From: Cohnella mopanensis
GTDB taxonomy: Bacteria; Bacillota; Bacilli; Paenibacillales; Paenibacillaceae
DNA: 64,000 nucleotides
Assembly (NCBI RefSeq): GCF_022352055.1
Contig: NZ_JAKRWM010000014.1
Span: 62,001-126,000 of the forward strand
Direction: 5' to 3'
Made by a program: the position numbers and the translations under genes
Notes under the pieces: generated by a model
What the model was told of the DNA's origin: nothing
What the model saw: the letters and a program-made list of their open reading frames with translations, nothing else
Databases searched by the model: none
Part shown: positions 1 through 6,712 of the stretch, one piece after another
Layout: the number at the start of each line of letters is the position of its first letter
How positions within the stretch are numbered: the first letter of the stretch is position 1

Positions 1-482
1 TCAAGCAACTCCAGATATTCGTCTGGTCCGGTCGGGAACATCCATGGCATGGACTCGATTGTAAAGTACGTATTTTTAGGGTTTACCTCATCGATGATCT
101 CCTGAATCGTCTTTACAGCCAGTTCCCACGTTTCCTTCGTGAAATTATCTTTATAAGCACCGTCCCAGCGAGAGCCTCTGGCGCCAATAATATTCACACA
201 ACAGCTGGAACCTATCCGATCAGCAAGTTCAAGCTGTCCGACGGCGTACTTAATAGCCTTTTTACGTGCATCTTCATTTAAATCCAATGTATTGCGCCAA
301 ACCCCAACCTCTGCGATCACTAGGTTGTTTTTTTGGGCTTCTTTAACATACTCGTCAATAAGTGCATCGTCATTTTCGTAAGAGAGCGGGAAATTTACAG
401 CTCCAAGTCCTAAGGCTTTATGTTTCATAGCCCATTCCTTTGGACTACTGTGGTTTAATGGCGAAGATGTCCCAAGTCTCAT
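1..482 (-). CDS. Sugar phosphate isomerase/epimerase, partial (C-terminus off window)
   Basis: The reading frame starts with ATG at 482 and is still open at base 1, so about 160 N-terminal residues are visible of a family usually near 280. It begins MRLGTSSPL and continues with the alternating strand/helix pattern of the xylose-isomerase-like TIM barrel (AP endonuclease 2 superfamily). Visible motifs are IAEVGVW, GSSCCVNIIGARG and FTIESMPWMFPTG, which carry the acidic and aromatic residues typical of its metal and sugar site. Substrate cannot be told. The ATG lies 1 bp after the stop of the upstream VOC gene, so the two form an operon, divergent from an AraC regulator that probably controls it. 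Confidence 0.8.
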   Translation of the reverse strand, partial: MRLGTSSPLNHSSPKEWAMKHKALGLGAVNFPLSYENDDALIDEYVKEAQKNNLVIAEVGVWRNTLDLNEDARKKAIKYAVGQLELADRIGSSCCVNIIGARGSRWDGAYKDNFTKETWELAVKTIQEIIDEVNPKNTYFTIESMPWMFPTGPDEYLELL

Positions 483-483
483 C

Positions 484-948
484 TTACTTTTTGTAACTCT
501 CAAGGATTTCAATGACACATTTTAGATCTGGAGCATCAAAATAATTATATTCACCGCTGCCATCGCCATAAACGCCCCTTTGAACCAGCTTTAAACCAGC
601 GGCTTCAGCACTTGCAGTTGCAGTCTTTGAATCCTTAACTTGAAATGCAATGTGATGAATGCCCTCGCCCTTCTCCTCAAGATAGTTTCTCCATGTTGAA
701 GGTTCATCGTTAGGCTGAATCAGTTCAAGCTGTAGTCCCGGACCGACGTCAAAGAAAGCCATCCAACAATATGCATTTGGAGCGGGTTCGCCCTTAAACT
801 CTGTTCCTGTAACCGCATAGTCACCAATAGGTTGCGTCTCGGGAACGTCAACACCTAAAAACTCGGCCCACTTTTTCTTTGTTTCCTCTACATCCTTAAC
901 GATTAATCCAACCTGTGCCACCAAATTCGTTCCTAGTACTCCAGACAT
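484..948 (-). CDS. VOC family (glyoxalase/bleomycin-resistance fold) protein
   Basis: A 154-residue protein starting MSGVLGTN, with AAGGAGA placed 8-9 bases before the ATG; an upstream in-frame start at 978 lacks such a site. It has two beta-alpha-beta-beta-beta modules typical of vicinal-oxygen-chelate proteins: VAQVGLIVKDVEETKKKW at the start and GIHHIAFQVKD in the second half, with metal-ligand-like residues (H in GIHHIAF, E in CVIEIL). The pattern resembles methylmalonyl-CoA epimerase and glyoxalase I. The coupling to a sugar isomerase-like gene suggests carbohydrate metabolism. The exact reaction is unknown. Confidence 0.82.
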   Translation of the reverse strand: MSGVLGTNLVAQVGLIVKDVEETKKKWAEFLGVDVPETQPIGDYAVTGTEFKGEPAPNAYCWMAFFDVGPGLQLELIQPNDEPSTWRNYLEEKGEGIHHIAFQVKDSKTATASAEAAGLKLVQRGVYGDGSGEYNYFDAPDLKCVIEILESYKK

Positions 949-978
949 TTGAAGTCTCCTTTCAGGACTAAAATTCAA

Positions 979-1239
979 TTTGTTTTTCTTGTCTATAAAT
1001 TATCAATTTTACAGGCAACTCGCTCTTTGAAAATTGTTTATTACCTGTGCATATTTTGTTAGAATTTTTTCCCACTGAAAATACTACAACCCGTAAAAAC
1101 GTTGATACGAGAGCATTTCGTCCGGTATGTATGCGTTTTCATTCTTTTAGCCTATCAAATGTTGCTCTTTTACATCGTAAATGATAGCCTAACCTTATCC
1201 AAAACTTCATCAACGTAACTAGGCAGGAGGGGGGCGACT
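979..1239. promoter_or_regulatory. Divergent intergenic region, VOC/isomerase operon and AraC gene
   Basis: About 260 AT-rich bases separate the two divergent units and must hold both promoters. I could not pick a convincing -35/-10 pair or AraC half-site repeat by eye. The AraC gene has a GGCAGGAGGGGGG ribosome site just before its ATG. Confidence 0.4.
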
Positions 1240-2118
1240 ATGCATTTGAATAATTATTTCGAGAGATTGAATTTCAATAATGGGAAGAAAATTAATGTAT
1301 CAAAAAAAACTGATATCAATTTTTCCGGCAAGATGCATTGGCATCCTTTTATCGAGATCCTTGTAAGCCTTTACGATAATAATGAAGTAACGATTAATTA
1401 CACCAAACATGTTCTTAAAACGAATGACCTGGTCATTATCTACCCTGGTGACTTGCACTCTTTTGATCATATAGATGAAAACGCTTTTATAATCGTCCAA
1501 TTCCCTCTTGATTTACTGATGATCATGAGCGATTTTAATACAAACATATCAATCTTTTACCAGTACCATTGCATTAAATATGACCCCTCGAATATTGATG
1601 CCGATAGAATGATAATACTAATCAAACAATTGCCCGACCTATATGATTCCGACACTCTTTTTAATGAAGTGCGTATCTATTCGCTTCTTCTGGAGTTTTT
1701 TGTAATGCTCGGACGATACTGCGTCAATGCGAAGAAAGAAGGCTTCTCAGGTGATGCAAGCACAGATTATAAGGCTACTAAGTTAATGGCGGAGGCTTGC
1801 CTTTACATCTCGCAAAACTGCACTAGCCCCCTTACACTCGACGATGTTTCTCATCACATAGGGGTTAGCAAATACTATTTCTCGCGTATGTTCAATAAAT
1901 TTACGAATATGACATTTATAGATTTCCTGACTACCGAACGAATCAAGAGGACGGAATCTTTGATTTTGAATCCAAACGCGCGTATAACTGATATTGCATT
2001 TGACTCGGGATTTTCAAGCGTCTCTTCGTTTAACCGTTGTTTTAAAAAAATAAAAGGGATTTCCCCTAGCGAATTTAGGGAAACGATGATTGATAACGCA
2101 TTTCAGAGCCATCCATAA
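1240..2118 (+). CDS. AraC family transcriptional regulator with cupin-like sensor domain
   Basis: A 292-residue one-component regulator. Residues about 30-90 form an AraC-type cupin (MHWHPFIEILVSL, then VIIYPGDLHSFD), which in this family binds a small ligand, often a sugar. Residues about 185-282 form the double helix-turn-helix (PLTLDDVSHHIGVSKYYFSRMF, ending with ITDIAFDSGFSSVSSFNRCFKK and GISPSEFRE). It is divergent from the sugar isomerase/VOC pair, so it most likely activates that operon in response to a carbohydrate; that is inference from position. Length and domain order are normal for the family. Confidence 0.9.
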   Translation: MHLNNYFERLNFNNGKKINVSKKTDINFSGKMHWHPFIEILVSLYDNNEVTINYTKHVLKTNDLVIIYPGDLHSFDHIDENAFIIVQFPLDLLMIMSDFNTNISIFYQYHCIKYDPSNIDADRMIILIKQLPDLYDSDTLFNEVRIYSLLLEFFVMLGRYCVNAKKEGFSGDASTDYKATKLMAEACLYISQNCTSPLTLDDVSHHIGVSKYYFSRMFNKFTNMTFIDFLTTERIKRTESLILNPNARITDIAFDSGFSSVSSFNRCFKKIKGISPSEFRETMIDNAFQSHP

Positions 2119-2461
2119 AAGTGGGGTTTAACCGGTTCGACGCGTTCCCATACTGAGTAGTAACTACGATTGGACAGAAATACGAAGTTTTTTATGGTGG
2201 GGGGCTTCCGAAGCCAATTCCTCAATTGGAGCGATTGGATTAGCTACAAAGAGAATCCGGTGGCAACTGGCGAGGAATAAGGCCGGAAAAGTTAATAGCG
2301 GTATGCAAATTCTAAATACAGAGCTGCTGAGGTATGACTTGATAAGCTCCCCTTCAAGCAGCAGGTTTATTTATTTCACCTGTCTACTTAAAGGGGAGCA
2401 TATCAATATCACCATGCTCTGTTTTTCAATACGGTTGTTTCTCAATGTGGAGTCATGCCGA
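2119..2461. other. Non-coding stretch downstream of AraC gene
   Basis: About 340 bases without a credible gene. The only structure seen is the long inverted repeat at 2339-2406, listed separately. Confidence 0.5.
2339..2406. repeat. Long inverted repeat, possible mobile-element end remnant
   Basis: Arms 2339-2354 (TTGATAAGCTCCCCTT) and 2391-2406 match at 15 of 16 positions when one is reverse-complemented. A second inner pair, CAGGT and ACCTG, extends the cruciform. The right-hand text resembles the untranslated end of IS3-type elements from memory, but no transposase remains. It could also be a terminator-like hairpin between the convergent units. Confidence 0.45.
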
Positions 2462-2692
2462 TTACATAAATGTATCGTCTGAATAGGGACTATATGGGTG
2501 TGAGGAACGTACGGGAGTGTTGTGGGACATGAGGAATATCAGTCCATTATAACCACCAGCTACAATCGGCGCAGTAAAGCTTGTCCCACAAGAAGGACCT
2601 AGACTTCCATCACCAGTAAGTAATGGTGTCTCAATCGCATGCAGCGCAGGCGGATGCAATACATCAATTATCCGGCAATAACGAACTGACAA
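2462..2692 (-). pseudogene. S8 (subtilisin-like) serine peptidase C-terminal remnant
   Basis: The minus-strand frame reads DVLHPPALHAIETPLLTGDG then SLGPSCGTSFTAPIVAGGYN. GTSFTAPIVAG is the signature around the catalytic serine of S8 peptidases (usual GTSxAAPxVAG). No Asp or His catalytic motif is upstream, because the frame runs straight into the TetR gene whose stop is at 2664. It therefore looks like a 5'-deleted fragment of about 70 residues ending in TAA at 2462. There is no convincing ribosome site. The junction with the TetR 3' end suggests a past deletion or rearrangement. Confidence 0.5.
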
Positions 2693-3317
2693 TTAAAGAC
2701 AACGTTTGCCTGTATACCGTATGCGCCGATTGTACATCTCCTAAGTGTCCTCCCATGTAAAGATGAATGACGCCATGGAGCGAAGCCCAAAATATACGGA
2801 TAACTAATTCAGTGTCATACTGGCCGGGAATGAGACCTTGCTTCTGCGCATTGCTGATCACCGTCAATAATTGCCGCATGGCCGTTACGGTACCATTTAG
2901 GCTTTCCTCGTCAGGTTTGAAATCTGCGAATGCGCCTCCGAACATCAGTTTATAATAACTGGAGTAACGCTGCCCGAATTGCCAAAAGGCTTCGCCTAAA
3001 TTGTGCAAATGCTGCTCCGGATCAGCAGCTTGCGGCGTCCCCTCGAATTCGTTAGCGAGAAGCTTACAACCGTCCAGATACAGCTGCTGAGCCAAGCCCT
3101 CTTTATTGACAAACAAGTTATAAATGATTTTTGTCGAGCAACCCATTTTCTGCGATACTTTGCGCACAGTAACGGCTTCCGGACCCTCTTCTTGCAAGAG
3201 CGTTGCCGCAGCGTCAACAACGAGCTTGCGGAGATTTTCAATATTTTGCAAGCGGACTTCTTGGTAGGTTTTCAACACTCGTGAGTTCGCATTGGAGGAG
3301 ATATCTTGACCGCTCAT
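2664..3317 (-). CDS. TetR/AcrR family regulator
   Basis: A 217-residue regulator. The ATG at 3317 is chosen because GAAGG sits about 8 bases before it; GTG and ATG codons at 3326 and 3323 are also in frame. Residues about 25-75 form the TetR helix-turn-helix (AAATLLQEEGPEAVTVRKVS, then GCSTKIIYNLFVNKEGL). The C-terminal part resembles the WHG-type ligand domain. It is divergent from the SDR gene at 3608, and three GAAAC/GTTTC dyads lie between them, so it probably represses that operon and itself. Its 3' end abuts a peptidase remnant. Confidence 0.88.
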   Translation of the reverse strand: MSGQDISSNANSRVLKTYQEVRLQNIENLRKLVVDAAATLLQEEGPEAVTVRKVSQKMGCSTKIIYNLFVNKEGLAQQLYLDGCKLLANEFEGTPQAADPEQHLHNLGEAFWQFGQRYSSYYKLMFGGAFADFKPDEESLNGTVTAMRQLLTVISNAQKQGLIPGQYDTELVIRIFWASLHGVIHLYMGGHLGDVQSAHTVYRQTLSLIVSSLLPDN

Positions 3318-3345
3318 AATCATCACCTTCGGTTATCAAGTTTTC

Positions 3346-3570
3346 GTCAGGAAACAAGGTTTCTGACGCTCTTGCAAGGAATTTTATACAGTTGTTAAGC
3401 GGTTGTCAATGAAACGGTAGATGTTCAAGGATATTCAAAGATCATATTGACTTTCTTGAAAAGCCGGGATACAATGAACCCGATCAGAAACACTGTTACC
3501 AAATGGCATGATGATTATCAAATTCCTTAAGAACCGGGAGTGACTTCTGTTCATTCGGTAACACTGTTTC
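3346..3570. promoter_or_regulatory. TetR operator-like dyads between divergent genes
   Basis: Three related dyads occupy the gap. At 3346-3367, GTCAGGAAAC and GTTTCTGAC face each other. At 3487-3500 the sequence is GAAACACTGTTACC, and at 3557-3570 GGTAACACTGTTTC, which is its reverse complement with one mismatch. The shared core GAAAC-N3-GTTwC fits a TetR dimer site. The third copy sits close to the SDR ribosome site, as expected for repression. Confidence 0.55.
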
Positions 3571-3607
3571 TAAATTATAACATAGTATCTAAAGGGAGAG
3601 AAGCGAT

Positions 3608-4453
3608 ATGACTATTCAAGGTAAATGGGCGCTCATTACAGGAGCTTCTTCCGGTATTGGAGAGCAATTCGCGAGACAACTGGCCAAACAAGGCAGCCAT
3701 TTAGTACTCGTGGCCCGTTCGAAGAGCAAGCTTGAGAGCTTGGCATCAGAGCTCAGTAAGAGGTATGGCATCAAAACTGAGGTTATCGCTATGGATCTTG
3801 CGAAAGAAGGCGCACCCAGCGAGTTATATCAGCAATGTCGACTTTTGAAAGTGGATATCGAACTCCTGGTCAACAATGCAGGCTTTGCTACGCATGGTTT
3901 GTTTGAACAAGTGTCAGGCGAGCGTCAACATGAAGAAGTGATGCTCAATGTCGCCGCTGTTGTAGATATGACCCACTTGTTCTTACCGGACATGTTGCAC
4001 AGAAGCTCAGGTGTAGTTATCAATGTTGCATCAACCGCTGGATTTCAGCCACTTCCCTATATGGCGGTATATGGGGCAACGAAAGCTTTCGTCCTTTCAT
4101 TTACTCAAGCGTTATGGTTTGAAAACCGCGACCGCGGCATCAAATTCTTCGCACTTTGTCCCGGCGCGACGGACACCAGTTTCTTTAATGTCGTAGGAGC
4201 GGAAGAAGCCTCCGTCGGAAAGAAAGACACACCAGAAAGAGTCGTAGAGGTTGCACTTCGCGCGTTGAAGGAAGGGAAAGTGTATGTTGTTCCCGGTGTG
4301 CAGAATTATCTCGGGGCGCAGTTATCGCGATTCATTACACGAAAGCAAAGTCTTCGGCTTGTTGGAAGTATGATTCGTCCGCGTGAAGGAAACAGCAGCA
4401 ATAATAAGAATCCGGGTAATCAATCTGATCTTGCAAGGAGGGCAAATAAATGA
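3608..4453 (+). CDS. Short-chain dehydrogenase/reductase (SDR), DltE-like
   Basis: A 281-residue classical SDR. It has the NAD(P)-binding TGASSGIG at residues about 11-18, NNAG in the middle, and the catalytic Ser/Tyr-x3-Lys set (INVASTAG, then VYGATKAF). After it comes the substrate-loop motif CPGATDT. GGGAGAG precedes the ATG. It leads an operon with the membrane-anchored SMP-30-like gene and is divergent from a TetR regulator. Substrate is unknown; these SDRs act on many carbonyl compounds. The C-terminal 25 residues are polar and probably disordered. Confidence 0.88.
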   Translation: MTIQGKWALITGASSGIGEQFARQLAKQGSHLVLVARSKSKLESLASELSKRYGIKTEVIAMDLAKEGAPSELYQQCRLLKVDIELLVNNAGFATHGLFEQVSGERQHEEVMLNVAAVVDMTHLFLPDMLHRSSGVVINVASTAGFQPLPYMAVYGATKAFVLSFTQALWFENRDRGIKFFALCPGATDTSFFNVVGAEEASVGKKDTPERVVEVALRALKEGKVYVVPGVQNYLGAQLSRFITRKQSLRLVGSMIRPREGNSSNNKNPGNQSDLARRANK

Positions 4454-4475
4454 AAGCTATACAACTGAGGAAAGC

Positions 4476-4521
4476 AATATTTCGGTAAAATCGCAGTCCA
4501 AATCTAATATTTCGCTAAAAT
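4476..4521. repeat. Pair of 16-bp direct repeats before SMP-30-like gene
   Basis: AATATTTCGGTAAAAT at 4476-4491 recurs as AATATTTCGCTAAAAT at 4506-4521, 30 bp apart. The copies sit between the SDR stop and the next ribosome site. They may be a regulator site or a small duplication. Confidence 0.4.
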
Positions 4522-4539
4522 GACAAAGGGGACACACTA

Positions 4540-5703
4540 ATGCCTAATACACAAGTTCGCTCCGTTAAATCTACTGAAGGCGTGAATCGTCCGAAACGCT
4601 CACTATGTGCTAGGATATGCAGATGGGGGCTATCGCTGCTCGCGGTGCTCGTTCTAGGATTACTCGTTTTCTTACTTTTACCTTCACCGATCCAACCGGC
4701 AAAATGGTCCGCACCGAAGGCTCCCTCTTTTGAGGAAGCGGGTCCGTGGAAACAGAACAACAAACTCAGCTCGGCTCAGCTTGTTACTGATGCTCCTCAA
4801 TTCCCGGAATTCATTACATTCGATAAAGAAGGGCAGCTATACACTGGAGATTCCAATGGGGAAATTTACAAGGTTGCTTTCGATGCAGAGGGAAACCCGC
4901 AAAAGGCGCAATTGTATGCAGACACCAAAGGAACGCCTAATGGGCTTATATTCGATGCCAATGGCAATTTGATCGTTACTGATGTCAAGAAGGGACTGCT
5001 ATCTATAAACCCATCCGGGAGCATAGAGGTATTGGCCGATCAAGTGGACGGCAAGCCGATCTATTTAGCTAACGAGCTTGATATTGCTAAAGATGGCTCG
5101 ATTTATTTCTCCGATACTTCGAATTATGGTAGCGTGACCTTCAAAGAAATGGCCGAGAACAAGCCGCATGGACGTTTGCTGAAGTACGATCCAAAGACTA
5201 AGCAAACGACTGTCCTGTTAGAAGGCCTTTACTTTGCAAACGGGGTTGCCTTGTCTGCGGATGAAGATTTTGTGCTTGTGGCGGAATCGTATCATTATCA
5301 GATAACTAGATACTGGCTGCAGGGTCCAAAGAAGGGGAAATCTGATATTTTTGCGGACAATCTCGCAGGCTTTCCAGACAACATTACGCGTGATGAGCAA
5401 GGTCATTTCTGGGTCGGTCTCTTCACGACTCGCATTTCTTTTGTAGATCAGATGCATAGCAACCCTTGGTTAGCCAGTAATATGGCCAAATTACCGCAGT
5501 CACTGCTTAGCGGCGCAAGCGCACCGGCGAAGCATGGGCTTGCTGTGGAGCTCAGTCCTCGGGGAGAGCTTATCGGAAGCTGGCATGATCCGGAAGGCAA
5601 ACTGTATGGCATAACTACGGCTTTAAGCCATAACGGATATTTATATATAGGGACGGCACCTGGAGGTAGCAAGGGCATTTATCGCGTGCCTTTAACAAAA
5701 TAA
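4540..5703 (+). CDS. Membrane-anchored SMP-30/gluconolactonase/strictosidine synthase-like protein
   Basis: A 387-residue protein. Residues about 25-48 (WGLSLLAVLVLGLLVFLLLP) form one membrane segment after a basic N-terminus, so the rest is probably outside the cell. The remainder is a six-bladed propeller of the SGL/strictosidine-synthase-like superfamily: EFITFDKEGQLYTGDSNGEI, GLIFDANGNLIVTDVKKG, ANELDIAKDGSIYFSDTSNY and GVALSADEDFVLVAES. Such proteins are Ca-dependent lactonases or esterases. It follows the SDR gene by 86 bp under the same probable TetR control. An oxidoreductase followed by a lactonase would suit sugar or xenobiotic breakdown; this is inference. Confidence 0.82.
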   Translation: MPNTQVRSVKSTEGVNRPKRSLCARICRWGLSLLAVLVLGLLVFLLLPSPIQPAKWSAPKAPSFEEAGPWKQNNKLSSAQLVTDAPQFPEFITFDKEGQLYTGDSNGEIYKVAFDAEGNPQKAQLYADTKGTPNGLIFDANGNLIVTDVKKGLLSINPSGSIEVLADQVDGKPIYLANELDIAKDGSIYFSDTSNYGSVTFKEMAENKPHGRLLKYDPKTKQTTVLLEGLYFANGVALSADEDFVLVAESYHYQITRYWLQGPKKGKSDIFADNLAGFPDNITRDEQGHFWVGLFTTRISFVDQMHSNPWLASNMAKLPQSLLSGASAPAKHGLAVELSPRGELIGSWHDPEGKLYGITTALSHNGYLYIGTAPGGSKGIYRVPLTK

Positions 5704-5727
5704 GGTTGGAATCCGGGAGGGTGCGAA

Positions 5728-5963
5728 ATGAATCTGGATGATTTGGAGGGGATTTGCGTTACCACGATTCAACCCGGGGCAGTAGCGACGGAATTTTCTC
5801 AGGTGGCCGGAAGGAAGAAATTCGTGCGTTTACTTCGAACGTCTTGCCATTACATCCCGATGACGTTGCAGAGGCGGCCCTCTATGCACTGGAGCAGCCT
5901 GAGCATGTCAACATTCCAGAACTGACCATTATGCCTTCAAAGCAAGCCCAGCGGTTCACATAA
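5728..5963 (+). pseudogene. Frameshifted C-terminal fragment of an SDR oxidoreductase
   Basis: Two overlapping plus-strand frames rebuild one SDR tail. The first reads GICVTTIQPGAVATEFS, the conserved PG-loop region. The second continues as EEIRAFTSNVLPLHPDDVAE, then AALYALEQPEHVNIPEL and MPSKQ. The frame changes by -1/+2 near 5795-5815, and everything before the PG loop (Rossmann motif, catalytic Tyr/Lys) is missing. A GGGAGGG site precedes an ATG at 5728, so a short peptide could still be made. The fragment differs from the intact SDR at 3608, so it is not a simple tandem copy. Confidence 0.75.
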
Positions 5964-6077
5964 TTAACCAAGAAAGTAACGGACTGATGACAAAGCCTTG
6001 CGGGCTTCCGAGATAGGATTCGTAGAACTGACCATCTGACGTTTTAACTTGCAACTTCAATCAGGACTGTCGGAAAA

Positions 6078-6103
6078 GGGCACCCTTCTAAAGGGTGCCC
6101 TTT
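6078..6103. terminator. Hairpin GGGCACCCTT/AAGGGTGCCC
   Basis: Perfect 10-bp stem (6078-6087 and 6091-6100) with a 3-base loop and a short T run on the plus strand. It fits termination of the SDR/SMP-30 transcript. Confidence 0.7.
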
Positions 6104-6432
6104 GAGTTCGCCTTACTTATGATAAGGTGAACCGTATCATAAGTAAGGCGTAAAATTGGGTTATGGGCATATATAACAAGGTTGATTGCGAGTGTGAAAT
6201 ATAGAATTGTAGAGTCTCCTGAGATTTTGAGCTTCAGGAGTATTTCTTGTATGATGCCGTAGACGGAAACATCCCCTTTCAGGTACTTGCTGTCATTCTT
6301 GAAGGTAGAGTAGAAGAAATCCGTCACAAACTCTTCGTTTGTGTTGTTCTCAATACCATCCTCCTCCATGACTTTCATCTTGTGAACGTAGGAAAAGGCA
6401 AGTAAGTCCTCAACGACCCCGAAAATCTGCAC
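6088..6432 (-). CDS. Hypothetical protein, 114 residues, doubtful
   Basis: An open frame starting GTG (VQIFGVVEDLL) directly after an in-frame TGA four codons upstream, with no ribosome site. The sequence is hydrophobic in its second half (TILYFTLAINLVIYAHN). Its last 20 codons lie inside a perfect inverted repeat at 6109-6150, and its stop is in the loop of the terminator at 6078. I recognise no family. It may be a remnant rather than a functional gene. Confidence 0.25.
   Translation of the reverse strand: MQIFGVVEDLLAFSYVHKMKVMEEDGIENNTNEEFVTDFFYSTFKNDSKYLKGDVSVYGIIQEILLKLKISGDSTILYFTLAINLVIYAHNPILRLTYDTVHLIISKANSKGTL
6109..6150. repeat. Perfect 16-bp inverted repeat with 10-base loop
   Basis: CGCCTTACTTATGATA at 6109-6124 is the exact reverse complement of 6135-6150. 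It lies only 9 bp after the terminator hairpin at 6078-6100. A perfect 16-bp stem without a T run is unusual for a terminator. It may be a small mobile or repetitive element end. Confidence 0.6.
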
Positions 6433-6712
6433 GCCAGCAATCGCTCAGCCAAGCTGCTTTTGTTCAGCCTAAATCATCGTACATTTCAGTTGCGGTCTTG
6501 TATTGTACGGCAAGGTCTAGGGGGCGGTTGAGGCGCACGTGCCACTGATAGTTGAGCTATCAGATCAAGCGAAAATTGATAGGTTACAACCGTTGACAGT
6601 GATAGTTTATTTTACCGACAATTAAACATATTTACCGGCGATGTGACAGGGCAGAACATATGCGCCTTGTTTGTCTTTGCCGAGAACAGGAATAGAGGTG
6701 GGATGCGGTACA
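6433..6712. promoter_or_regulatory. Upstream region of propeller/SLH gene
   Basis: A perfect dyad CTGATAG-TTGAG-CTATCAG lies at 6545-6563, operator-like. TTGACA is at 6593-6598, but I do not see a -10 at a standard distance. GAGGTGGG at about 6695-6702 serves as ribosome site for the ATG at 6713. Confidence 0.4.
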
